Below, piece by piece: positions 9,629-16,983 of a stretch of 64,000 nt of DNA. Below the pieces are notes generated by a model that saw only the letters and a program-made list of their open reading frames with translations, ran no database searches and was not told the DNA's origin. Position 1 is the first letter of the stretch. Each line of letters begins with the position of its first letter. The position numbers and the translations under genes are program-made. Source of the DNA: Paenibacillus sp. FSL K6-1330 (GTDB lineage: Bacteria > Bacillota > Bacilli > Paenibacillales > Paenibacillaceae); contig NZ_CP150269.1 of assembly GCF_037976825.1 (NCBI RefSeq), forward strand, positions 1,345,501 to 1,409,500. The letters run 5' to 3'.

Positions 9629-9675
9629 GCTGATCCGAAGCGGAGACGGATGAACTGTTGGCTGTACACATGGCC
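9629..9675 (+). pseudogene. Short relic resembling part of the SMI1/KNR4 gene at 20.6 kb
   Basis: About 45 bases (with GGAGACGGATGAA followed by GTTGGCTGTA) align closely with nt 21186-21232 inside the SMI1/KNR4 gene. No open frame surrounds it. Short and easily over-read, hence low confidence. Confidence 0.25.
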
Positions 9676-9783
9676 GGTAGGAAATGGATGGATGGCCTAA
9701 ACTGAAGCGGTCGTAGTTACCTCATTGTAGTTTATTCGTTTATCACTTGTACATGTCTTTGGAATCAATGACCAACGCCGAAA

Positions 9784-9868
9784 GCCTCAAACCCATAAAA
9801 TAACGGTTGAAACGTATAAGATCAGGGTATTGGGAGATGTATGAATACCATCATCAGGAGGCGATGAA
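9784..9868 (+). repeat. Duplicated leader upstream of SOD-like gene 1
   Basis: This segment (CCCATAAAATAACGG, ACGTATAA.ATCAGGG, TTGGGAGATG, and AGGAGG before GTG) recurs at 29371-29460 in front of the second SOD-like gene. The duplication therefore covered promoter and ribosome binding site as well as the gene. Confidence 0.8.
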
Positions 9869-10621
9869 GTGAAGAAGAAGACCTACAAGTTGAAACATAT
9901 GGCCGGAGCATTTCTTGCTGGTGCCATGCTGTTTTCAGGATTTTCGCTGGCGGCTGCCAATCCCGAAGGAGCCGTAGATGCGATTAAACACGCAACATCT
10001 AAAATAAGCTACTACGTCAATGGCAAGGACCACTCTACACCTGCCGGTCAATTCATGAACCAAGGGACGGCGGCCCCGGATTCCATTATTCACAACGGCA
10101 CGACTTACGTGCCTGTTCGCATCGTTTCTGATCTGGTCGGCCAGCCCGTGTATTGGGAGCAAGCTTCCCGAACGATCTCTTTGGGACTTCCCGTGGTCAA
10201 GCTGTACAATGCGGCGAGCGAGCCTGTTGGTTCCACTACCTTGGAGCAGATCAATGACGGGGTGAAGGTGAAGATTACCGCATCCGGTCTCACTCCAGGC
10301 AAGCATGGGTTCCATGTGCATGAGAATGTGATACAGGGAACAGATTTTAAATCTGCCGGAAGGCATTTTAATCCGACCGACAAGCATCATGGCCTTGAGA
10401 ATCCGCAAGGAAGCCATGTTGGCGACATGCCGAACCTGGTCGTCGGCGCAGACGGCACCGTTGAAGCGGAGATGATCATTCAGCATGGCACACTTGAAAA
10501 GAATCAGCCTAATTCGGTGCTGGGACGCTCGCTGATCATTCATGCCGGCGAAGATGATGGCGTAACCGATCCAGCGGGTAATTCCGGCGACCGTGTGGCT
10601 GGCGGGAATATTCCGGAGTAA
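9869..10621 (+). CDS. Cu/Zn superoxide dismutase-like protein with stalk domain (copy 1)
   Basis: Secreted or wall-facing protein, 250 residues. GTG start is set by AGGAGG 7 bases upstream; hydrophobic signal segment 10-30. Residues 45-108 match the copper-amine-oxidase N-like stalk domain (NGTTYVPVRIVSDLVG). Residues 109-250 are a Cu/Zn SOD fold: H149 and H151 in GFHVHE, H166 in HFNP, H174, H183 and D186 in SHVGD, H225 and R242. The spacings 151-166-174-183-186 equal those of human SOD1. The structural disulfide cysteines are absent. Superoxide dismutation is likely but unproven. Paralogue at 29461. Confidence 0.88.
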   Translation: MKKKTYKLKHMAGAFLAGAMLFSGFSLAAANPEGAVDAIKHATSKISYYVNGKDHSTPAGQFMNQGTAAPDSIIHNGTTYVPVRIVSDLVGQPVYWEQASRTISLGLPVVKLYNAASEPVGSTTLEQINDGVKVKITASGLTPGKHGFHVHENVIQGTDFKSAGRHFNPTDKHHGLENPQGSHVGDMPNLVVGADGTVEAEMIIQHGTLEKNQPNSVLGRSLIIHAGEDDGVTDPAGNSGDRVAGGNIPE

Positions 10622-10668
10622 TCTAGTAAGTTGATAGTACATCGGTTTGCAGCATATGAAATCCAGTG

Positions 10669-10702
10669 AAAAACGCATCTCCACAGGGAGGTGCGTTTTT
10701 TT
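10669..10702 (+). terminator. Terminator of SOD-like gene 1
   Basis: AAACGCATCTCC / GGAGGTGCGTTT stem then seven T. Nearly the same hairpin recurs at 45895. Confidence 0.88.
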
Positions 10703-11203
10703 GATGGCTGTGCAACGAAGGGGAGAGAAGGAACTGGTGGAGTAGTTTATGTAAGGTGTAATCTTGGTGGATACGTCGTTAACGATTGACTGCCATACTG
10801 TAGAGGGATCATCGAAGTTCCGGTTTGGATCAGAACAGGTATACGGATTTACCGTTGGGTTGTCCATGATTTAGAGTTTTTGATGGTTTTGGCTTTCCGT
10901 TATTCGGACCGTTGTTGCTTTTTGCGGATATGCCGTATAGGGTTAGTTAATTCTAATATCCAAGTACTCAGGAGTTTAGTAGTTTGTAGCAGACCACTAA
11001 TTATAGTTGAAAAAAGACCGTAGATGTAAAATGTAGGACCCATTAGAATGGGAAATTTCGCATTAATTAAGTATCTATCTGACAGTTGCGGTGATTGTAA
11101 AAAAAGAACTCCCTTCTAGCTATTACTTCGTATAACGTCAGGAATGCTTCTTTGATATGATACAATGTAAATACATAATTAACCATGTAAAGGATGAGAA
11201 TCT
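10703..11203. other. 500-base gap without a convincing gene
   Basis: No ribosome binding site with a credible reading frame on either strand. On the minus strand, nt 10720-10867 read as a protein-like stretch (SIVNDVSTKITPYI) with no start signal, which could be a relic. The last 50 bases hold the promoter region of the MazG-like gene (TACAAT near 11160). Confidence 0.4.
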
Positions 11204-11533
11204 ATGCCGGTTTACAACAAGCTAGTTCGGGATATGATTCCCCAAGTCATTGAATCTACAGGCAAAGAATTTCGCACACGGATCTTGGATGAGGAAGAGT
11301 ATAAGAAAGAATTGATCATAAAGCTGAAAGAAGAGTCGGAAGAGTACTTTGCCGCTGAAAGTTCAAAGGAGTCATTGGAAGAACTTGCAGATATGCTTGA
11401 GGTTATCCGGGCATTGGCGGTGGTACATGGAGCAACATGGGAAGAGCTTGAAGCCTTGAGAGAGAAGAAGGAGGAAGCTCGAGGCGGATTCCAAGAACGG
11501 GTGTATCTAATCGATGTCGACGACAACGCTTAA
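11204..11533 (+). CDS. MazG-like nucleoside triphosphate pyrophosphohydrolase
   Basis: All-alpha NTP pyrophosphatase, 109 residues, of the group often annotated phosphoribosyl-ATP pyrophosphohydrolase-like. Metal-binding pattern EExxEE at 43-47 and EELADMLE (E60, D63) is intact. MPVYNKLVRDMIP is the characteristic start. Such enzymes remove non-canonical or excess nucleoside triphosphates. Its last codons overlap the start of a truncated helicase-type frame; in related genomes I recall the two as neighbours. That context suggests a former two-gene unit (inference). Confidence 0.85.
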   Translation: MPVYNKLVRDMIPQVIESTGKEFRTRILDEEEYKKELIIKLKEESEEYFAAESSKESLEELADMLEVIRALAVVHGATWEELEALREKKEEARGGFQERVYLIDVDDNA

Positions 11534-11696
11534 TGTCAAACTGATTACGGAAAACTTAGCAGACGATTTAATCACCAGGATGCAGAATGCTTCCGGAATC
11601 TATATTATGACTTCCTTCGTTATGCAATCAGGGGGGCGTTTATTGGCTCCCCATTTGAAAAGTGCGATCGAACGGGGACACCAGCAGAGACACTGA
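11514..11696 (+). pseudogene. N-terminal remnant of PLD/helicase-type protein
   Basis: Sixty codons overlapping the MazG-like gene by 20 bases. The peptide KLITENLADDLITRMQNASG, followed by a stretch ending LAPHLKSAIERG, matches the start of the large helicases with an N-terminal phospholipase-D-like domain (as I recall the family). After ERG the homology stops and the frame ends at TGA seven codons later. The rest of what is normally a very long gene is missing, consistent with a deletion. Confidence 0.55.
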
Positions 11697-11812
11697 ACGA
11701 TTGAACATTCAATTAATTAACGGGATCGCGCTCAAGAATAAGTTGATGCCTGGAGAAAGAAGAAACGGATCGGATAAATCATTAATACATAAGAAGGGCG
11801 ATGCATTTACAT

Positions 11813-11861
11813 GAAGCGCCCTTGCAAGTGCATTAATCGTTAGCAACGTAGGCGCTTTTTT
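11813..11861 (+). terminator. Terminator between helicase relic and WXG gene
   Basis: AAGCGCC / GGCGCTT arms with an inner loop of about 30 bases and six T. Probably the terminator of the former MazG-helicase unit. Confidence 0.6.
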
Positions 11862-11927
11862 AACTTTCTCAATTTCAGTTATTTGTATTTGAGTATAATC
11901 TGTTTAGCGAATAATGGAGTGAAATAA

Positions 11928-13142
11928 ATGCCCAAAATCCAGGTTCCACCCGAGTTGCTGATTCAAGTCGCTGAGAAGTTCCGTATAGAGTCCCTGCAAA
12001 TGGAATGGAGAATAAGTTCCCTGGACCATCAAATGGATACCATGCTGATGTGGGAGGGAACGACGCGGTAGCGTTTTTTTGAAGATTTTCATAGAGCCCG
12101 CAGCGAAATGACCCAGACGATTGAATATATGAGATCAATTAGTGATGAATTAAAACGCATTGCTTATAGATTTATATTAGTAGATGAAGAACTATTACCT
12201 CTTGCTCTGGTAGGCAGCAAAGAGGAGCCCAAGACTTGGCTTGAAGAGGCCTGGGGCAGCTTGAAAGAATTAGGAAACGGAATAATGGCTGCTTCTAACG
12301 AGAGATATGATAAACGGTATTCTTCGGTGTGGAGCTTTTTGGATTACTGGACAGCTGGCGTACCCAAAGGTGCTTACCAAGGTTATGTGGAAAGGGCTGA
12401 TAAGCTTTTTGATTCCCCGAATCACTTCGCCAATGGTAAGACCTTTGGAGTACATGGAACTATTAGAGAAGCCATTTTTCCTATAAATGCATGGTCTACA
12501 GAACATGTTGCTAGTATCATTGGAGCAGCAGGAATTGCTACGGGTGCAACAGTACCTCTTATGAAACCGAAAGATATATTGAGTCCATCTGTTAAATATG
12601 AAGTTAGAAAAGGTAATGATGGCTTGAAGCATGATTCGAGTGGAGATGGAGGAGGAACGCCGAAGAAAGCTGAGGGGTCAGGTGAGGTTGGTAAAGTTAT
12701 ACCAACAAACAGTACTGTTATTAGTCCAGAAATGAAAGATAAGATATTGGAGGGACAACGCAAAAACCCAAATAAGAATGACTTAATAGGTGGGCATTCT
12801 CCTGAAATCACTAACCGTAATCCAAATTATGCAGTTGAAGAGATCTCGATTAACCCTGATGGTACGAGAAAAGTAAGGTTTACCACACAATTCCTAGATG
12901 GAAATCTTTCTAAAATTAAAACAAGTACACTCTTTCCAGAGTCTTGGACTGAAGAACAAATTCTAAATAGCATAACTAATGTTGGTAATGCACCAGCTAT
13001 TTCTACCAGGTTAAGAGATGGGGCAACTTGGCATAGAGCTGTTGTTAATGGTGTTGAAATTGATGTAATTAAAGCTGGTGAAAATGTGACCAGTGGTTAT
13101 CCAACAGGAACAGTAAATGCATCTCGCCCAGCAGGTTTTTAA
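11928..13142 (+). pseudogene. WXG100-type toxin with EndoU-like C-terminus, broken by in-frame TAG
   Basis: Starts MPKIQVPPELLIQV and keeps the WXG-like turn as W42-E43-G44, the hallmark of type VII secreted WXG100 proteins. Codon 48 is TAG (12069-12071). The frame then continues without interruption to 13142 (344 codons from the next ATG at 12108, which has no ribosome binding site). The intact homologue at 46149 has TCG at this position, so one base change explains the stop. The C-terminal ~115 residues (GGHSPEI, TLFPESWTEEQILNSI, GVEIDVI, TSGYPTG) fit the bacterial EndoU RNase family, as far as I can judge without a search. The linker GLKHDSSGDGG marks the toxin junction. Confidence 0.75.
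12624..12655 (+). repeat. Toxin-junction repeat, copy 1
   Basis: TGAAGCATGATTCG.GTGG.GATGG.GG, encoding LKHDS-GDGG, is shared with 46801-46832 in the other WXG100 toxin gene. Beyond it the two proteins are unrelated. Confidence 0.75.
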
Positions 13143-13167
13143 TTCAACATTAATGGAGGCAATGTAT

Positions 13168-13584
13168 ATGTACAAAGAACTAGATAACCTATTATCTGCG
13201 GATACAACAGTAGATTCGTGGTACGATGATGGCTGTGTCATTGCAAACGAGATCCTTGCAGAATTTAGTCCAAGTGATTGGGATGAATTATCTAATCAAG
13301 TACTAAGTAAACCAGTAGAATGGCAAAGAAAATTGGCATATTGTTTAGATAATGAGTGCAATATGTATGAACTTAACATTTTAATAGCATTACTGAGCAC
13401 TAATGATGTTGAGTTGTTCGAGATATGCATTGACACACTAAGAAGTTTTACAAATCAAGATAGTAAGAAAATGATATTAGATAATCCCATAATAATACAA
13501 CGTGTTAATAGCATTTTATCGCAAACATCGAGCTTACCAGTGAAAAATATGCTTCAAGATTTTCTTTCAAAAATACATTCGTAA
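13168..13584 (+). CDS. Putative immunity protein for the EndoU-like toxin
   Basis: 138 residues, acidic, predicted all-helical, no signal peptide or membrane segment. ATG 13168 is chosen because GGAGG at 13155-13159 lies 8 bases upstream; the gene begins 25 bases after the toxin stop. Position directly after a polymorphic-toxin gene, low GC and cytoplasmic character make it the expected immunity protein. I do not recognise its family with certainty (an Imm30-like or helical-repeat fold is possible). It remains open although the toxin is broken. Confidence 0.6.
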   Translation: MYKELDNLLSADTTVDSWYDDGCVIANEILAEFSPSDWDELSNQVLSKPVEWQRKLAYCLDNECNMYELNILIALLSTNDVELFEICIDTLRSFTNQDSKKMILDNPIIIQRVNSILSQTSSLPVKNMLQDFLSKIHS

Positions 13585-13597
13585 TTTTGCGCTCTAT

Positions 13598-13637
13598 ACC
13601 TTGATTGGTTTTAGGTCTTTCAAGGTTTCTTTTTTTG
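13598..13637 (+). terminator. Terminator of the toxin/immunity unit
   Basis: ACCTTGA / TCAAGGT stem with a 15-base loop and TTTCTTTTTTT. Confidence 0.75.
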
Positions 13638-13819
13638 GAGGGGGCTACCCAGTACTGTATGAACCCATCAAACATTAATGATCAATAACGTTTTAGATCA
13701 GTATAAGACAAAATATTTAACCACAAGTCTACTTAAGTGAATTTTCGAATCGGAGGGCGTATATAGATTTCTCCGTCCTCTTTCCCGGATCTCTAAGTAA
13801 CTATTTACGTTAGTAGCTG

Positions 13820-13857
13820 AAAAAAAGGACACAAAGTCCTCAATAGACTTCGTGTCC
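13820..13857 (-). terminator. Terminator of the organosulfur operon
   Basis: Read on the minus strand: GGACACGAAGTC / GACTTTGTGTCC with a 7-base loop, then seven T. Lies 66 bases after the last gene of the operon. Confidence 0.9.
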
Positions 13858-13922
13858 TCGAATGGTTCCACCCTAACGATTTTTGCCTGTACTTCGCTCC
13901 TCTTAGATCTTCCTCAACGGCT

Positions 13923-14912
13923 TCACTTCAACGTCCTCACATCCACCGTATTAGATATAACATCAACTTCATTCGGAATAATCCCTTTCTCAAACATATA
14001 ATCGGCCACTGCTTGCCAACGTTGGCGGACGGTGTCATCAATAGGGGCTAGCGGGAATAAAGAGCCTTCTAATTGTTGACGAGCAACGGGTTCGGAGACG
14101 CCTTGGATCTCTTGAATTAATTGGACGGTGTGATCGACGTCTTTAGATAGAAGCGAAGCCTCTTCATTCAACCCTTCAAATACTTCACGAACGAGTTCAG
14201 AATGTTCCTTCAGGAAGCCATTTCGAACAATATACACCGTATCATTGTCAGATTCGATGTCGCCTGCGGATATGACCAGCTCTGCACCGAAGTCGACGAG
14301 CGCAACGGCTGTAAACGAACCCCATGTCGCCCAAGCATCGACTTGCCCGCTCTCAAAGGCAGGCCCTGCTTCCGTTGGCGGAAGATAGACAATCTCGACT
14401 TCGCTTGCATCGAGTCCACCTTTCTCCAGCGCTTTATATAGTAGGTATTCGCCGGTACCGCCGCGGTTTACAGCGATCTTCTTACCTCGAAGGTCGGAAG
14501 GACTCTTAATGCCGGCTTCCGGCTTGGCGACAATGCCTTGATTATCTTGATCGCCAGGCTGCTTCGTAAAAATGGTGAATTCGGATGATCCACCTACAAG
14601 AGCACTAATTGCAGCAGTGATCGAGCCAATCGTGATATCGATGGAATCAGCGTTTAACGCTTCGATCGCCGGAGACATGGCCGCAAAACCGCCGGTTTTT
14701 TCAACTTTCGCTCCGGCTGCTTCAAGCCTTTTATACAGGGGCCCGCCTTCATCGGATAAACTTAATGGCTGAGCACTGCGCAGTATGCCTAGACGAACGG
14801 GTACGGCCTCATCATCCTCAGGGTTGGCTTGTTTCGCTTGACCGGCTTTACCACAAGCCGCTAACGTTACTAATAGAAATATGAATAGTAAATGAAAGCT
14901 TATTTTTCGCAT
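13923..14912 (-). CDS. ssuA: Aliphatic sulfonate-binding lipoprotein
   Basis: Extracellular substrate-binding protein of the SsuA/TauA type, 329 residues, lipobox LAAC with Cys20. Body shows the NMT1/SsuA-like pattern: DLRGKKIAVNRGGTGEYLL, ESGQVDAWATWGSFTAVAL. The start at 14912 is preceded (minus strand) by AAAGGGAAG; an ATG at 14939 directly abuts the preceding stop but lacks a good site. Last gene of the ssu operon; it should deliver sulfonates to the SsuC/SsuB complex. Confidence 0.88.
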   Translation of the reverse strand: MRKISFHLLFIFLLVTLAACGKAGQAKQANPEDDEAVPVRLGILRSAQPLSLSDEGGPLYKRLEAAGAKVEKTGGFAAMSPAIEALNADSIDITIGSITAAISALVGGSSEFTIFTKQPGDQDNQGIVAKPEAGIKSPSDLRGKKIAVNRGGTGEYLLYKALEKGGLDASEVEIVYLPPTEAGPAFESGQVDAWATWGSFTAVALVDFGAELVISAGDIESDNDTVYIVRNGFLKEHSELVREVFEGLNEEASLLSKDVDHTVQLIQEIQGVSEPVARQQLEGSLFPLAPIDDTVRQRWQAVADYMFEKGIIPNEVDVISNTVDVRTLK

Positions 14913-14939
14913 AGGACACTTCCCTTTTTGCCTGATCAT

Positions 14940-16082
14940 TTAGTGGATCTGATGAGCCCAAGTGAAAACCTTCTCCTGTTCTTCTTGCTTCGGTGTCGTT
15001 GCGGCCTCACCGTCAATGAATAGATGGGGCAGGATGTATTCTCCTACACGATAAGCTTCTTCGAGCAGTGGAACACCGGAGAAAATAAAGGTTGAAATGC
15101 CCGCATCTTGATACTCTCTTAAGCGCGCCAAAACGGTTGCCGGACTGCCTACGATCGTTGTGCCCGGACCTGGTCTTACCAGACTCATCCCGGCCCATAA
15201 ATCCGGATAAATTTCAAGCTCCCGAGCGTCTTTAGGAATTTGGCCGTTGTGATTGCCAAGCATCCGCTGCTGCCCCACCGAATCGCTATTACGAAGGACC
15301 TTCTGCATATTTTCCACGGTTTGCGGATCCATCGTCTTGAGCAGCCGATCCACTTCTTGCCAAGCTTCTTCGTCCGTATCTCGAACGATCAGGTATAACC
15401 GGATGCCATACCGCATGGTACGGCCTTGCTCAGCAGCTAAAGCTTGAAGATCTTGAATCTTCTCTGCGACTTGCGGAGGCGTTTCCCCCCAGCTCAGGTA
15501 CGTATCGATATGCTTGGCTGCCGTGAGGTGAGCCGCTTGCGACGATCCGCCGAACCACAGGGGCGGCGTTGGCTTCTGCGTGGAGGTGAGCTGTAAGGCT
15601 TTGCCTTCAGCCGTGATATACTTGCCATGGAAGTCTAGGCTGTCTCCGGCCACCGCTTGTTTCCATACTTCAATCCATTCATCCGTGTAGGCATAGCGTT
15701 CATCATGCCCAAGCGTTGAACCATAGGCGCGCATTTGCGCCGTGTTTCCGTTCACGATGTTTAATAATACGTGTCCTCCGGAAAAATCATCGAAGGTTTG
15801 CGCCATTTTCGCGGCCAGCACGGGCGAAATCAACGGTGGATGAACAGCGATTAGAAAACGCATGTTGTTCGTGCTGGATATGAGGGATGATCCCAGTACC
15901 CACGTATCATGCGGGCCCGTTGCAAGCAGTGCACCGGTAAACCCTAATTGGTCAACAGCCGAGGCAATCTGCCTTAGGTAAGGTAAATCGATTTTGCGAG
16001 CGCCCTCCGTTGACCAAGGGCTGCGGCCATCCGGCGCTGTTAAATACCAATACACTTCAACGTTGTCTTTATGTGCAGCCAC
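14940..16082 (-). CDS. ssuD: FMNH2-dependent alkanesulfonate monooxygenase
   Basis: Luciferase-like TIM-barrel monooxygenase, about 380 residues, releasing sulfite and an aldehyde from alkanesulfonates with FMNH2 and O2. Typical SsuD blocks are visible: TGPHDTWVLGSSL, FLIAVHPPLISPVLAAKMAQT, LNIVNGNTAQM, LWFGGSSQAA, GSPATVLARL. I place the start at GTG 16082, 6 bases after GGAGGAG; this GTG follows the preceding TAA by one base. A TTG at 16097 in the same frame overlaps that site. No NADPH:FMN reductase (ssuE) is seen in the window, so a general flavin reductase must supply FMNH2. Confidence 0.92.
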   Translation of the reverse strand: MAAHKDNVEVYWYLTAPDGRSPWSTEGARKIDLPYLRQIASAVDQLGFTGALLATGPHDTWVLGSSLISSTNNMRFLIAVHPPLISPVLAAKMAQTFDDFSGGHVLLNIVNGNTAQMRAYGSTLGHDERYAYTDEWIEVWKQAVAGDSLDFHGKYITAEGKALQLTSTQKPTPPLWFGGSSQAAHLTAAKHIDTYLSWGETPPQVAEKIQDLQALAAEQGRTMRYGIRLYLIVRDTDEEAWQEVDRLLKTMDPQTVENMQKVLRNSDSVGQQRMLGNHNGQIPKDARELEIYPDLWAGMSLVRPGPGTTIVGSPATVLARLREYQDAGISTFIFSGVPLLEEAYRVGEYILPHLFIDGEAATTPKQEEQEKVFTWAHQIH

Positions 16083-16083
16083 G

Positions 16084-16983
16084 TTATTCTCCTCCAATTT
16101 CTACGGGTACAGGCAAAACGGCATCTGAAACGACAATTTCCTTAGGCAAAATGTGCTGTCGCGCTAACAGATCGGCAACCTGCTGCTGTTCAGTTATGAA
16201 TTCTTCGGTAATCGGCTGCAGCCCCCAAGGTCTGCGCCGAAGCGCGGCTTCCCATGATTCCACGGAAGGCCAATGGGGCAAGTCCCGGGCAAACAGCTCC
16301 GCCGCTTCGCGCGTATTTTCTTGAATCCACGCATCGGCCTGCTGCAGAGCTTCGACAACGGCCTTGAGCAGCTGCGGTCGATTTGTCGCAAAATCCCGGT
16401 CGGCAAACCATACGGAACGGTGAGAGATATGGGATTCAAGCGGCACCAGCGTACGAACGAGTCCTTTGTTATGCAGCTCCGTCAGCTGCGGGTCGTTGCC
16501 GACCCATGCCTCCACTTCGCCCGCCAGCAATGCATTGGCCCCCTCATTGCCTATATCCGCACGAGCGACATCATCATATAGAAGGCCTTCTTTATCGAGA
16601 GCGGTTGCCAGAAAACTTGTATGCCAGGACCCTTCGGAAAGCGCAATGCGCAAACCTTTCAATTCCGCAACGGATTGCACCGGCGACTCTTTGCGAATGA
16701 CTAAGGCTCCGCTAGCTGTACGAGGATTAGATACCGCAACGTACACAATATCGATATCCGAAGCCTGCGCGGTTAACGGCGGCGTAGACCCTGTACCTCC
16801 AAAGTCGATTTCTCCAGAAGCGATACGTAGAGGCGTCTTCGCTCCATCGGTGTAATCGACCCAAGCAACGGATGCGTTATGGTCTTTAAGAATCTCTTCT
16901 AAAAAGCCTAAGCGGCGCAATACGAATAACGAATGATTATTGGGATGAACGCCGATGGTTACGTCTGCTTTCGTTTGAGTCAT
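16084..16983 (-). CDS. SsuA-like binding-fold protein without signal peptide
   Basis: 299 residues with the SsuA/NMT1 fold: RIASGEIDFGGTGSTPPL, ELKGLRIALSEGSWHTSFLA, LLAGEVEAWVGNDPQLTEL. The start is fixed by ATGA overlap with the stop of the preceding gene (translational coupling) and AAAGGAG upstream. The protein starts MTQTKADVTIGV and has neither signal peptide nor lipobox, so it should stay in the cytoplasm. Possible roles are a sulfur-compound enzyme of the DszB type or an intracellular binding/carrier protein; the former idea rests only on fold and neighbour. Located between the desulfinase-like gene and ssuD. Confidence 0.8.
   Translation of the reverse strand: MTQTKADVTIGVHPNNHSLFVLRRLGFLEEILKDHNASVAWVDYTDGAKTPLRIASGEIDFGGTGSTPPLTAQASDIDIVYVAVSNPRTASGALVIRKESPVQSVAELKGLRIALSEGSWHTSFLATALDKEGLLYDDVARADIGNEGANALLAGEVEAWVGNDPQLTELHNKGLVRTLVPLESHISHRSVWFADRDFATNRPQLLKAVVEALQQADAWIQENTREAAELFARDLPHWPSVESWEAALRRRPWGLQPITEEFITEQQQVADLLARQHILPKEIVVSDAVLPVPVEIGGE

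Noticed and set aside
9935..10867. 310-codon open frame on the minus strand across SOD-like gene 1
   Set aside because: It is antisense to a gene with clear domains, signal peptide and ribosome binding site; the same antisense frame recurs opposite SOD copy 2 because the DNA is duplicated.
16010..16855. Several plus-strand frames of 100-130 codons in the ssu region
   Set aside because: Antisense to the tightly coupled ssu genes; compositionally shadow-like with no start signals.
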